A DNA stretch of 64,000 nucleotides from an uncultured Alistipes sp. Lineage in GTDB: Bacteria; Bacteroidota; Bacteroidia; Bacteroidales; Rikenellaceae. This document shows positions 51,126-63,500 of this stretch, piece by piece. The position numbers and the translations under genes are program-made. The DNA lies in contig CALLRW010000013.1 in NCBI GenBank assembly GCA_938014215.1, forward strand, positions 1-64,000. The letters are read 5' to 3'. Below the pieces are notes generated by a model. It was not told the DNA's origin, ran no database searches, and saw only the letters and a program-made list of their open reading frames with translations. Numbering within the stretch: the stretch's first letter is position 1; the number at the start of each line of letters is the position of its first letter.

Positions 51126-52427
51126 CTATTCGTAGAGCAGGTATTTTGCCCGGAGCTGCCGGAAGACCTCGGCTTCGGGCTCCCAGCGGGCACGAATCTC
51201 CTCGTCGGAGGCCCCGTCGAGGATCATCTCACGCACCCACCCTACGCCGACCAGCTTCTCGAACATCGGAGTGAAGAAGGCCTCGCCCAGCCCCAGATCG
51301 CGGTAGGCATCGATCACGTACCTTAGGGAGAACCCCACGCGCCGGGCCTCCTCCATCGGCATGCGGCTCAGATCCTCGCCCCGGCACAACTGCCCCTCGA
51401 ACGGAGGGTGCTTGGCACCGGCCGTCGGGCGCGGCGTGAAGGTGAACGGACGCCCCGTCATGGCAGGATGGCCGTAGATTTCGAACGGCCAGGCGGTTCC
51501 GCGGCCGAGGCTCACGACCGTCCCCTCGAAGGGGCACAGCGCCGCATAGAGGTAGATCGAACGCTGCGTCGGGAGGTTGGGCGACGGCGCCACGGGCAGC
51601 ACATACTCCGCGGCATGGGTGTAGTTGCGGCACGGGATGACCGTCAGATCGCACCGTCGGGCCCACCCCTCGCCCACGGCCATGCGGGCGATCTCGCCCA
51701 TCGTCAGCCCGTGCAGCACCGGGATCGGCAGCGCCCCGACCCCCGATTTGTAACGCATGTCGAGCCGAGGTCCCTCGACCTTGTCGCCGTTCGGGTTCGG
51801 GCGGTCGAGAACGATGACCCGGCAACCGAACTGCGCCGAGGCATCCATCATCCGCAGCATCGAGATATAATAGGTGTAGAAGCGCAGCCCGACATCCTGC
51901 ATGTCGACGACCAGCACGTCAAACGACCGCATCACCTCGTCCGACGGGCGCAGCGTACGTCCGTCGTAGAGCGAGCGGATGGGGATCCCCGTGCGGACAT
52001 CGACCGTGCTGGCGACCTTTTCGCCGGCATCGGCCGTCCCGCGGAATCCGTGTTCGGGCGAGAAGATGGCCGTCACCTCGAAACCGCATTCGTGCAGCAG
52101 GTCGACCAGATGGATCCGTCCGGCGGCATCCGTCGTCACGGGTCGTCCGTCGGTCCCCACGGCTCCAGGCATCGCGGCCACGGAGGTCTGGTTGGCCAGC
52201 ACGGCCACCCTGCACCCCCGCAGCAACGGGAAGTAGGCGGCCGTATCGGTCATGCCGACCTGCACGCCCGCGTTTTCGACCGGGCACGCAATCCCTGTGG
52301 CCGTCGCCCCGACTGCTCCGGTCCGCATCGCTTCGATCCTCCCCGACGCCTCTGCGGCCCCCGCCGTCAGCAGTCCGGCCAGCAGGAGAATCCACCCGCC
52401 GGTCCGGCGAAGAGTCGCCCTACGCAT
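51126..52427 (-). CDS. DUF1343/NamZ-like exo-N-acetylmuramidase
   Basis: A 433-residue exported protein of the DUF1343 family, which includes the exo-beta-N-acetylmuramidase NamZ that releases MurNAc from peptidoglycan ends. A signal peptide occupies about 1-27. Family motifs are VAVLANQTSV, IFSPEHGFRGTADAGE, VDMQDVGLRFYTYYISM, VLDRPNPNG and SLGRGTAWPFEIYGHPA. Full length. Its start overlaps the prfB stop by eight bases, so it is probably translated from the prfB transcript. Confidence 0.9.
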   Translation of the reverse strand: MRRATLRRTGGWILLLAGLLTAGAAEASGRIEAMRTGAVGATATGIACPVENAGVQVGMTDTAAYFPLLRGCRVAVLANQTSVAAMPGAVGTDGRPVTTDAAGRIHLVDLLHECGFEVTAIFSPEHGFRGTADAGEKVASTVDVRTGIPIRSLYDGRTLRPSDEVMRSFDVLVVDMQDVGLRFYTYYISMLRMMDASAQFGCRVIVLDRPNPNGDKVEGPRLDMRYKSGVGALPIPVLHGLTMGEIARMAVGEGWARRCDLTVIPCRNYTHAAEYVLPVAPSPNLPTQRSIYLYAALCPFEGTVVSLGRGTAWPFEIYGHPAMTGRPFTFTPRPTAGAKHPPFEGQLCRGEDLSRMPMEEARRVGFSLRYVIDAYRDLGLGEAFFTPMFEKLVGVGWVREMILDGASDEEIRARWEPEAEVFRQLRAKYLLYE

Positions 52428-53532
52428 TGGCGCCGAACTCCATCAGATAGGCCTTGATGAAGGCATCCAGATCGCCGTCCATCACCGCCTCGACGTTCGA
52501 GGTCTGAACCCCCGTACGGTGGTCCTTCACGCGGCGGTCGTCGAAGACATACGAGCGGATCTGCGAACCCCACTCGATCTTCTTCTTCGAGGCTTCGAGC
52601 GCCTGCTGCGTGGCCATGCGCTTGTCCAGCTCGCGCTGGTAGAGTTTCGACCGCAGGATGCGCATCGCATTCTCGCGGTTCATCAGCTGCGAACGGGTCT
52701 CCATGTTCTCGATCAGGAACTCGACGGGTTCGCCCGTATCGGGATCCTTTCCGTGGTAGCGCAGCCGCACGGCCGTCTCGACCTTGTTGACGTTCTGCCC
52801 GCCGGCACCCGACGAACGGAACGTATCCCACTCGATGTCGGCCGGATTGATCTTGATCTCGATCGTATCGTCGACGGCCGGCGAGACGAAGACCGACGCA
52901 AAGGTCGTCTGCCGCTTGTTGTTGGCATTGAACGGCGAGAGGCGCACCATGCGGTGGACGCCGTTTTCGCTCTTGAGGTATCCGTAGGCGTAGTCGCCCT
53001 CGAACTCCAGCGTGCAGGACTTCACCCCCACCTCGTCACCGGCCTGGTAGTCGAGCACCTTGACCTTGTAGCCGTGGGCCTCGCCCCAGCGCGTGTACAT
53101 GCGCATCAGCATCGAGGCCCAGTCCAGCGCCTCCGTACCGCCCGCACCGGCGTTGATATCCATGATGGCGCCCAGCTTGTCCTCGTCGCGGCGCAGCATG
53201 TTGCGCATCTCGAGCTTCTCGATCTTCTCGAGCGTCGAGGCGTAATGGGCGTCGAGTTCTGCCTCGGTCATGACCCCCTCCTTGACGAAGTCGGGCATCA
53301 GTTCGAGATCCTCGACATCCTTGCGGATGGCGTCGTAATCCTCGACCCAGGCCTTGATGCCGGCCACCTTGCGCAGCTGCTCGCGCGCCCGGTCGGGATC
53401 CTCCCAGAAATCGGGCTCCTGGGTCTTCTCCTCCTCGTTGCGCAGGTCGATGCGTTTCTGCTCGATGTCCAGACACCGTTCGAGTGCCTCGCGGCGCTGG
53501 CCGAGCTCCTTGATCTGTTCGGATAATACCAT
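52420..53532 (-). CDS. prfB: Peptide chain release factor 2
   Basis: RF2 terminates translation at UGA and UAA. The 370-residue protein has the SPF recognition tripeptide (RLSPFNANNKR) and GGQ catalytic loop (SSGAGGQNVNK). Unlike many bacterial prfB genes there is no programmed +1 frameshift: the region after the first ~25 codons (LERCLDIEQKRIDL) is in one frame and has no CTTTGA site. The open frame upstream is a shadow; ATG 53530-53532 (MVLSEQIKEL) is the start. Confidence 0.94.
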   Translation of the reverse strand: MVLSEQIKELGQRREALERCLDIEQKRIDLRNEEEKTQEPDFWEDPDRAREQLRKVAGIKAWVEDYDAIRKDVEDLELMPDFVKEGVMTEAELDAHYASTLEKIEKLEMRNMLRRDEDKLGAIMDINAGAGGTEALDWASMLMRMYTRWGEAHGYKVKVLDYQAGDEVGVKSCTLEFEGDYAYGYLKSENGVHRMVRLSPFNANNKRQTTFASVFVSPAVDDTIEIKINPADIEWDTFRSSGAGGQNVNKVETAVRLRYHGKDPDTGEPVEFLIENMETRSQLMNRENAMRILRSKLYQRELDKRMATQQALEASKKKIEWGSQIRSYVFDDRRVKDHRTGVQTSNVEAVMDGDLDAFIKAYLMEFGANA

Positions 53533-53543
53533 ATTTCGCTTCT

Positions 53544-54179
53544 CTAAAATTTCTCGTGCAGTTTCCGCCCGGCGAAGTCCAGGATGAAGTCCGCCGTCTG
53601 CTCCTCGCCCAGTTTCGACGAGTTGACACACAGATGGTAGGTGGCGGCCACGCCCCACGTCCGCAGGCTGTAGTAGTTGTAGAACGACGCCCGCTGGGCA
53701 TCGACACGCTCCATCATCGAGCGGGCCTCCTCCTCGTCGCAGTTGTGGCGCTTGCAGAGGCGGGCGATGCGGTCGGCCTCGTCGGCCGTGATGAAGACGT
53801 TGACGCAGCGCGGGTTGTCGCGCAGGATGTAGTCGGCGCAACGCCCCACGAAGATGGCCGATTCACGCGCGGCGATCTGGCGGATGACGTCGCTCTGGAT
53901 GCGGAACAGCGACTCGTTGGCCAGGATGTTGTTCGTATTCCCCCCCTCGTAGCCCGTGAACGGAGCGCGGAAGTAGCCGATCAGCGTGGCGAACATCCCC
54001 TTGGCCTCGCGTTCGTCGGCATGTTCGAAACACTCGGTGCTCAGGCCGCTCTCGCGGGCCGCCAGGTTGATGAGCTCCTTGTCGTAGAGTTTGATCCCGA
54101 GCCGCCGGGCGATGATCTCCCCGACGGTCTTGCCGCCGCTGCCGAGCTGACGGCCGATATTGATGACGAATTTGTCCAT
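53544..54179 (-). CDS. Cytidylate kinase-like protein
   Basis: A 211-residue P-loop kinase of the AAA/cytidylate kinase-like family common in Bacteroidetes. The P-loop is GRQLGSGGKTVGEIIARRLG, and FVGRCADYILRD and DRIARLCKRH supply nucleotide-binding residues. It is not the true Cmk, which is longer and in another context; the substrate is unknown. It lies 11 bases upstream of prfB and 7 bases downstream of the MATE gene. Confidence 0.85.
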   Translation of the reverse strand: MDKFVINIGRQLGSGGKTVGEIIARRLGIKLYDKELINLAARESGLSTECFEHADEREAKGMFATLIGYFRAPFTGYEGGNTNNILANESLFRIQSDVIRQIAARESAIFVGRCADYILRDNPRCVNVFITADEADRIARLCKRHNCDEEEARSMMERVDAQRASFYNYYSLRTWGVAATYHLCVNSSKLGEEQTADFILDFAGRKLHEKF

Positions 54180-54186
54180 GGTTGCA

Positions 54187-55581
54187 TCAGTTTTTGGCGG
54201 ATTCCGGATGGTGCCCGGCGCGGAACTTGCGCAGCTGCCAGGTCAGCATGAAGAAGGCGACGATCGAGGCCAGCAGATCCGAGAGCGGCATCGAGGCCCA
54301 GACGCCCCAGCTGCCGTCCCACGACGTATACTGGTCGAAGAGGTGCGGCAGGAAGATCAGGAACGGCATGAGGAAGAGCAGCTGCCGCGACAGCGAGAGG
54401 AAGATCGCCTTCGTGGCCATGCCGATGCTCATGAAGAAGTTCGTGGCCACCATCTGGAAGCCGATGATCGGGTAGCAGATGAAGGTGATGCGCATTCCCT
54501 CGACCGAGAGGCGGATCAGCTCCTCGTCGTTCGTGAAGAGGCTGACGGCCAGCCGCGGGAAGAGCTCTCCGATGAGGAAGCCGACCACCGTGATGCACGA
54601 TGCGCCGATGATCGTCAGCCGCAGCACCCGCATCACGCGGTCGAACTGCCGCGCGCCGTAGTTGTATCCGGCGATGGGCTGCATGCCCTGGTTCAGACCC
54701 ATGACGATCATCACGAAGAAGAATCCCAGCCGGTTGACAATGCCGTAGGCACCGATCATCAGGTCGCCGCCGAACTCCTTCAATCCCTTGTTGATCAGGA
54801 TGACGATGAAGCAGGCGGCGAGGTTCATCAGGAAGGGCGACATGCCGATCGAGAGGATATCGCGCACGATCTTCCGGCGCAGGCCGTAGATTCCCCGCCG
54901 GAAGTGGAGCAGCTCCTGGCGGTCGGAAAGGAGCCGGAACTGCCACATGAGCGAGATGATCTGCGCCAGCACCGTGGCGATGGCCGCACCGCGGATGCCC
55001 CAGTCGAACCAGAAGATGAAGATCGGGTCGAGGATGGCGTTGATCACCACGGTGTTGATCGTAGCGTACATCGATTTGCGGGGGTGTCCCGCGGCGCGCA
55101 GGATCGAGTTCAGACCCAGATAGAGGTGGGTGATGACGTTGCCCAGGAGGATGATCGTCATGTACTCGCGGGCATAGCCGATCGTCGCCTCGCTGGCCCC
55201 GAAGAAGTAGAGGATCGGGTCGAGGAAGATCAGCGCCACGACGCCGAAGGCGATGCCGATGATGACATTGAGCATCACGACGTTGCCCAGGACGTGCTGA
55301 GCCGTGTCATAGTCGCGCTGGCCGAGGCGCATCGAGACGAGCGTCGCGGCACCCACGCCCACCAGCGAACCGAACGCCGCGGCGAGGTTCATCAGCGGGA
55401 AGGTCAGCGCCAGGCCCGAGATGGCCAGCGGGCCGACACCGTGGCCGATGAAGATGCTGTCGACCATGTTGTAGAGCGAGGATGCCGTCATGGCGATGAT
55501 CGCCGGCACGGCATACTGCACAAGGAGCTTGCGGATCCGTTCGGTACCGAGTTCCAGAGCCGCCACTTTAAGTTCCGCCAT
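54187..55581 (-). CDS. MATE family multidrug efflux transporter
   Basis: A 464-residue, 12-TM MATE exporter (DinF/NorM-type) that uses Na+ or H+ to extrude cationic drugs. Marks are the starting RKLLVQYAVPAIIAMTASSLYNMVDSIFIGHGVG fragments (VDSIFIGHGVGPLA), NSILRAAGHPRKSM and the second-half QGMQPIAGYNYGAR. First gene of a likely MATE-kinase-prfB-namZ operon. Substrate unknown. The 173-base gap upstream (55582-55754) is GC-rich and degenerate-repetitive (blocks near TGCCGGCCG), without a gene. Confidence 0.92.
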   Translation of the reverse strand: MAELKVAALELGTERIRKLLVQYAVPAIIAMTASSLYNMVDSIFIGHGVGPLAISGLALTFPLMNLAAAFGSLVGVGAATLVSMRLGQRDYDTAQHVLGNVVMLNVIIGIAFGVVALIFLDPILYFFGASEATIGYAREYMTIILLGNVITHLYLGLNSILRAAGHPRKSMYATINTVVINAILDPIFIFWFDWGIRGAAIATVLAQIISLMWQFRLLSDRQELLHFRRGIYGLRRKIVRDILSIGMSPFLMNLAACFIVILINKGLKEFGGDLMIGAYGIVNRLGFFFVMIVMGLNQGMQPIAGYNYGARQFDRVMRVLRLTIIGASCITVVGFLIGELFPRLAVSLFTNDEELIRLSVEGMRITFICYPIIGFQMVATNFFMSIGMATKAIFLSLSRQLLFLMPFLIFLPHLFDQYTSWDGSWGVWASMPLSDLLASIVAFFMLTWQLRKFRAGHHPESAKN

Positions 55582-55754
55582 ATCGTTTTAGTTGCTTATG
55601 TTAGGGATTCTCCGCCGTACGTCCCGTCGCCCGACCGGCCAGCCGTTCAACAGCCTGCTGCCGACCGTCCCGACACGCACTCTGCCGGCCGCTTCCGACA
55701 CCCGTCTGTTCCGGTCTCCTTTGCCGGCCGTCTCCGGGGGCCTCCGGGGATGTG

Positions 55755-56294
55755 CTACCGCGGCACGGCCCGGTCGAGCTTGTCGAACCACGCGCGGTAG
55801 ATCTCCGGATCGGTCGAGAGGCCCAACTCCTCGGTCATGAAGGCCGACACATCGCCCGAATACCACTGTCTCGAGACGAAAACCGTGAGCCGAACCTCGG
55901 AGGTGAGGCCCGTCGGCTGCACGACGAAACTCAACCGCCGGATCTCGCCGGCCATCGGCACGATGACCACCGGCTTCTGGGTCAGCACCTGCCGCGCCAC
56001 GACGAGCCCCGACGCCCGGTCGGCGCTCTCGATCAGACACCCTTCGCGCTGCAGCAGGTCGAACAACAGGGCATAGCACTCGTCGGCACCGACCGTCATC
56101 CGATGACGAGTCAGGCTGTCGAGCTGCTGCGGATCGGGCATTCCGTCGACCACCGACGTCTGCCTGCGGGCCGTGAGGTAGGCATTCGACGTACATCCCG
56201 CCGGAAGTGCCGCCACAACGACCGCAAGAAGAACTGCAAGAAGAGCCGTCCGTCCCGTTCGGGAAACGGCCCGGTGGAAGGATCCTCCGTTCAT
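55755..56294 (-). CDS. Predicted lipoprotein, unknown function
   Basis: A 179-residue lipoprotein with a signal peptide ending LPAGC (Cys about 33), then a mixed alpha-beta domain. The middle holds CYALLFDLLQREGCLIESADRA and the end WYSGDVSAFMTEELGL. I do not recognise the family. It follows cysS by 62 bases with a triple 16-bp repeat between; ATG 56292-56294 is chosen, but an alternative start within the repeat (ATG of the second unit, 56322-56324) is in frame and would add ten residues. Confidence 0.7.
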   Translation of the reverse strand: MNGGSFHRAVSRTGRTALLAVLLAVVVAALPAGCTSNAYLTARRQTSVVDGMPDPQQLDSLTRHRMTVGADECYALLFDLLQREGCLIESADRASGLVVARQVLTQKPVVIVPMAGEIRRLSFVVQPTGLTSEVRLTVFVSRQWYSGDVSAFMTEELGLSTDPEIYRAWFDKLDRAVPR

Positions 56295-56342
56295 CCGTTC
56301 AAAATCATTTCCGTTCAAAATCATTTCCGTTCAAAATCATTT
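56295..56342. repeat. Three perfect 16-bp tandem repeats at a gene start
   Basis: The unit CCGTTCAAAATCATTT is repeated three times without change (56295, 56311, 56327). On the minus strand each unit carries ATGATTTTGAACGG, an ATG; because 16 is not a multiple of three, only the middle ATG is in frame with the lipoprotein gene. Confidence 0.95.
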
Positions 56343-56356
56343 CGGGTTGCCGCCCG

Positions 56357-57832
56357 CTACTCAAGCTCCCAGTCCGAACCGTCCTTGCGGTCCTTGACGC
56401 GGATGCCGGCAGCCGTAAGGCCGTCGCGGATGCGGTCCGACGTAGTCCAGTCCTTCGCGGCCTTGGCCCCCTGACGGATGTCGAGCAGCATCTCCACGAG
56501 CGGCGTGACGTAATCGCGCCCGGCAGCCGTACCGGCAGCCTTTTCGTCGCGCAGGCCCAGGATGTCGAAGGCATAGCGGCGGAAGATCGTGCGCAGCGTT
56601 TCGAGATCCTCGGCCGTGATGGTCTGCGTACCGTCGGCCAGCTGGTTGACCGTGCGCACCCAGTCGAAGAGGGCCGAGATGACCATCGGCGAGTTCAGAT
56701 CGTCGTCCATGGCCGTGCGGCAGCGCTCCTCGAGTTCGGCGGGCGAGACGGTCGAGGCGGCCGAAGGCTGGATCTTGCCCAGCGTCTCGATGCCCTTCAT
56801 CAGACGGTCGAGCCCCTTCTCGGCGGCCTGCAGCGCCTCGTTCGAGAAGTCGAGCGTCGAGCGGTAGTGGGCCTGCAGCACGAAGAAGCGGATCGTCATC
56901 GGCGAGTAGGCCTGAGCCAGCAGGCGGTGCGAACCGGTGAAGAGCTCCTCGAGGGTGATGAAGTTGCCGAGCGACTTGCCCATCTTCTGGCCGTTGATCG
57001 TGATCATGTTGTTGTGGACCCAATAGCGGGCCGAATCGTGACCCAGTGCGGCGGTCGACTGGGCGATCTCGCACTCGTGGTGGGGGAACATCAGGTCCAT
57101 GCCGCCGCCGTGGATGTCAAACCGTTCGCCGAGGTAGCGCGTCGACATGGCCGAGCACTCCATGTGCCATCCGGGGAAGCCGTCGCTCCAGGGCGAGGGC
57201 CAGCGCATGATGTGTTCGGGCGAGGCCTTCTTCCAGAGGGCGAAGTCGTAGGAGTGGTGCTTGTCCGACTGGCCGTCGAGTTCGCGCGTATTGGTAACGA
57301 TGTCCTCGAGGTTGCGGCCCGAGAGGCATCCGTAGTGATACTTGTGGTTGTACTTCTCGACGTCGAAGTAGATCGAGCCGTTCGACTCGTAGGCGAATCC
57401 GGCGGCGAGAATCCGCTTCACGAACTCGATCTGCTCGATGATGTGGCCCGAGGCGCAGGGTTCGATCGAGGGGGTCTCGACATTGAGGGCATCCATCGCA
57501 CGGTGGTAGCGCTCCGTGTAGTAGTGGGCCACCTCCATGGGTTCGAGCTGTTCGAGGCGGGCCTTCTTGGCGATCTTGTCCTCGCCGTCGTCGGCATCGT
57601 GCTCGAGATGTCCGACGTCGGTGATGTTGCGCACGTAGCGGACCTTGTATCCCGAAGCCTTGAGGTAGCGGAACAGCAGGTCGAAGGTCACGGCCGGGCG
57701 GGCATGTCCCAAATGGGGATCGCCGTAGACCGTGGGGCCGCAGACATACATGCCGACGCGTCCCGGAACAAGCGGCTCGAACTCCTCCTTGCGGCGGGTG
57801 AGCGTATTGTAAAGTACGAGTTTGGATTCCAT
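56357..57832 (-). CDS. cysS: Cysteinyl-tRNA synthetase
   Basis: Class I synthetase that charges tRNA-Cys. The 491-residue protein has HIGH as HLGHARP, the zinc ligands C31, C-H in GWHMECSAMS and HHECE, KMSKS as KMGKSLGN, and the anticodon-binding C-terminus. Full length. First gene of a two-gene unit with the lipoprotein; divergent from the helicase gene. Confidence 0.96.
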   Translation of the reverse strand: MESKLVLYNTLTRRKEEFEPLVPGRVGMYVCGPTVYGDPHLGHARPAVTFDLLFRYLKASGYKVRYVRNITDVGHLEHDADDGEDKIAKKARLEQLEPMEVAHYYTERYHRAMDALNVETPSIEPCASGHIIEQIEFVKRILAAGFAYESNGSIYFDVEKYNHKYHYGCLSGRNLEDIVTNTRELDGQSDKHHSYDFALWKKASPEHIMRWPSPWSDGFPGWHMECSAMSTRYLGERFDIHGGGMDLMFPHHECEIAQSTAALGHDSARYWVHNNMITINGQKMGKSLGNFITLEELFTGSHRLLAQAYSPMTIRFFVLQAHYRSTLDFSNEALQAAEKGLDRLMKGIETLGKIQPSAASTVSPAELEERCRTAMDDDLNSPMVISALFDWVRTVNQLADGTQTITAEDLETLRTIFRRYAFDILGLRDEKAAGTAAGRDYVTPLVEMLLDIRQGAKAAKDWTTSDRIRDGLTAAGIRVKDRKDGSDWELE

Positions 57833-57862
57833 AATTTTTCGTTTATCGACGTTTTGAACGGG

Positions 57863-57870
57863 TAAAGATA
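57863..57870 (-). promoter_or_regulatory. -7 element of cysS
   Basis: The plus strand reads TAAAGATA, i.e. TATCTTTA on the minus strand, 31 bases before the cysS ATG. Confidence 0.5.
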
Positions 57871-57902
57871 CGAATTTTATGCGTTATCCCGAAAATTTAT
57901 CG

Positions 57903-57910
57903 TACCTTTA
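57903..57910 (+). promoter_or_regulatory. -7 element of helicase gene
   Basis: TACCTTTA, one base from TAnnTTTG, 11 bases before the helicase ATG; the implied leader is very short. Confidence 0.45.
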
Positions 57911-57921
57911 CCCCGATTATT

Positions 57922-59952
<2,031 letters not shown>

Positions 59953-59990
59953 CCGAAGGGGGCGATAAGCCCGCGGAAAGGCGGCTGACA

Positions 59991-60060
59991 CCCGGGGGGG
60001 GGAGAGCAAGGGGAAAGCAAGGAGAGAGGAAAAAAGAGGAAGCGGAGAGAGGAAGCAGGC
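59991..60060 (+). repeat. Purine-rich tract
   Basis: A G/A tract of about 70 bases broken by a few C (GGGGGGGGGAGAGCAAGGGG and on). Polypurine tracts can form triplexes, but no function is implied. Confidence 0.6.
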
Positions 60061-60138
60061 CGGGTAAGGGAACCGGAGCTCCGGACAAGGCCACTGCAAT
60101 CCACGAGTAAACCGGGAGCCGCAGGGAGGCTGACAGCC

Positions 60139-60470
60139 CGATGGACCGGCTGCCGAGGACAGGCAAACCGATATCCTCCAGGGCACAGCCCTACGGAATG
60201 GGACGCGATCGCAGGTCGTTGGCCGCCAAAAAGGCCGGTCGCTGCAGACAAGCGGTCCGATCCCCCGATCGAAGGCCCGTCAAACGGGATCGCCACCGAA
60301 TGGGACGCCGCTGCGGACAGGCGGTCCGATCCCCCGGTCGAAGGCCCGCCAAACGGGATCGCCGCCGAATGGGACACCGTCGGATGGGACTGCTTGCCCG
60401 AAGGGCCGGCTGCCGCAGACAGGTGAACCGACAACTCCGGGGGCACAGCTCCGCCGGATGAAACGCCGCC
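60139..60470. repeat. Degenerate ~69-bp tandem array
   Basis: Two close copies of a 69-bp unit start at 60241 and 60310 (shared GCGGTCCGATCCCCCG and CAAACGGGATCGCC and GAATGGGAC). Related shorter copies flank them at about 60139 and 60408 (GGCTGCCGCAGACAGG, GGCACAGC). The array lies in the 623-base gap between the helicase and DUF2723 genes, where no gene is visible. Confidence 0.8.
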
Positions 60471-60575
60471 GCGGATCGATGGCAGCCGGAGGAATGTCCC
60501 CGCAGCCATTCGGCCGGGGAGAGAGAAGAGGACGAGCAAAAAGTCCAACACAGGAATTTTTTAGGAAAACTGAAT

Positions 60576-63500
60576 ATGCACCTATTCAAACGCTGGAACA
60601 ACCTTGTCGGATGGGGCGTCTTCGCCATTGCGGCGATCGTCTACCTGATGACCATGGAACCCGTGTCGAGTCTTTGGGACTGCTCGGAGTTCATCGCCAC
60701 CTCCTACAAACTCGAAGTGGGACACCCGCCCGGAGCCCCGCTCTTCATGATGCTGGCCCGGCTGGCCACGCTCTTCGCCTTCGGCAATCCCGACTATGTC
60801 GGTCTGGCCGTCAATGCGATGAACTCGCTGGCCAGCGCCTTCTGCATCCTCTTCCTCTTCTGGACGATCACCCACCTGGGCCGCCGGCTCGCCACGCGCG
60901 GCGGCGCCGAACTGACCCGCCCGACCATCGTCGCCATCCTCGGTGCCGGCGTCGTCGGAGCCCTCGCCTACACCTTCACCGACACCTTCTGGTTCTCGGC
61001 CATCGAAGGCGAGGTCTACGCCCTCTCGTCGATGTTCACGGCATTGGTCGTCTGGCTCATGCTCAAGTGGGAGGAGCAGGCCGACGAACCCCACGCCTCG
61101 CGCTGGATCGTGCTGATCGCCTACCTGATGGGACTCTCGATCGGCGTCCACATCCTCAACCTGCTCTGTATCCCGGCACTGGTCTTCATCTACTACTTCC
61201 GCAAAACGGACCACATCACCTGGAAGGGGGCCCTGGGAACCACCGTATTGGCCGGTGCGCTGATCATCTTCCTGAACAACATCATCATCCCCTATACCGT
61301 CTGGTTCGGGGCGCAGGTCGACACGCTCTTCGTCAATACGTTCGGACTGCCCGTCAACTCGGGCATGGTGGTCTTCGCCCTGGCGCTGATCCTCGGGCTG
61401 GGCTGGGCCGCGTGGACGGCCCACCGGAAGGGCCACGTCGTGCTGAACCTCTTCCTGATCTCGACCACGATGGTCCTCGTGGGCTTCTCGTCGTACGCCT
61501 CGATGACCATCCGCGCCGCCGCCAACCCGCCGATGAACTCCAACAACCCGAACAACCCCCACGCCCTGCTCTCGGTGCTCAACCGCGACCAGTACGGCAG
61601 CCGCCCGCTGCTGTACGGCGCCCAGTACTCGGCCCCGGCGCAGGACGTCAAGGAGAAGAAGATCTGGTATCTCGACGAGGACGGCAAGTACAAGCAGGCC
61701 ACCATCCTCACGGGCTATACCCACGCGCCGGAGTTCATGACCCTCTTCCCGCGCATGTGGAACCCCGCCAAGGGCGAGAAGGAGTACAAGCAGTGGGCCG
61801 CCTACCGCACCAAAACCGAGACGCTGCGTGACGAAAACGGCGAGATCCGCCGCGACGCCTCGGGCCGCCCGATCCGCGGCGAGGTGGTCGACTACGGCCG
61901 CAAACACATCTACACCGATTCGTACGGCGATACGCGCAGCGTCGTGGAGCCGACCTTCAGCGAAAACCTCCACTTCTTCTTCAACTACCAGCTCTCGTAC
62001 ATGTACTGGCGCTACTTCCTGTGGAACTTCGTCGGCCGCCAGAGCGACATCCAGCCCTCGCGCACGACGATCACCGACGGAAACTGGCTCTCGGGCATCC
62101 AGTGGATCGACCGCATGTACGTCGGACCGCAGGACAACCTGCCGCGCGAAATCGCCGAAAACAAGGGGCGAAACACCTACTATTTCCTCCCGTTCCTGCT
62201 GGGTCTGATCGGTCTGATCTACCAGTTGAACCGCGACCCGCGCAACTTCTCGATCGTCATGTGGCTCTTCATCATGATGGGCGTGGCGCTGGTCCTCTAC
62301 TTCAACACCTCGCCCAGCGAACCCCGTGAACGCGACTACGTTTATGCCGGATCGTTCTACGCCTTCTCGATCTGGATCGGATTCGGGGTGCTGGCCCTGC
62401 GCGAGCTGTTCGAGAAGCTCTCGAAACGCCGCACGATAGTCCCGGCCGCCGCAGCCATCGTCGTCTCGCTGAGCGTGCCGACGATCCTCGCCGCCCAGAA
62501 CTGGGACGACCACGACCGCTCGCACCGCACCATGGCCCGCGACATCGGCTGGAACTACCTCCAGTCGACGCTCCCCAACTCGATCATCCTCGACTACGGC
62601 GACAACGACACCTTCCCGCTGTGGAACAACCAGGAGGTCTACGGCGTACGCACCGACGTGCGGATCGTCAACACGTCGTACCTCGGCGGCGAATGGTACA
62701 TCGACGAGATGAAGACCAAGGCCAACGAGGCCGCTCCGGTCCCCTTCTCGCTGCCCAAGCACAAGTACACCTTCACGAACGACCAGATCCTGGTCGACAA
62801 CCGGGTGGAGAGCGCCGACATCCGTTCGGTGATCGACTTTGTGCGCAGCGACGACCCGCGCAGCAAGATCCGGCTGTCGGACGGCACGGAGATGGACTAC
62901 ATCCCCACCCGACGCATCGCGCTGCCCGTGAACAAGGAGAACGCCATCGCCTCGGGCATCGTCGCCGAGAAGGACCGCGACAAGATGGTCGACACGGTCT
63001 ACCTCAATCTGCGCGGCAATACGCTCGACAAGAGTCAGCTGATGATCCTCGACATGCTGGCCAACTTCGACTGGAAGCGCCCGATCTACCTCACGCAGGT
63101 CTACATCCTGCAGGACCTCGGGCTGATGGACTACCTCCAGTTCGACGGCTATGCCTACCGCTTCGTACCGATCCTCACGCCGGTGCAGAGCCCCTACGAG
63201 ATCGGCCGCATCGACGCCGACTACGCCTCGCACCTGCTCAAGGAGGTCTTCCGCTACGGAAACCTCAACGATCCGCGGGTCTACTCCGACTACTTCATCC
63301 AGTACAACCTCTCGGCCTCGCATGCCCGTGACGCCTTTGCCCGCGTGGCCAAGGAGCTGCTGCGCGAGGACCGCGTCGAGGAGGCCGTCGAGCTGCTCGA
63401 CCTCGGGCTCGAGAAGCTGCCGACGTCGCAGATCCGCTTCACCGATGCCAACACCTACCCCTTCCTCGAGGCCTACTACGCCGCGGGGGCCATGGGCGAT

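Noticed and set aside
52420..53532. Programmed frameshift in prfB
   Set aside because: The usual CTTTGA slip site is absent and the whole gene is in one frame from the ATG at 53530-53532.
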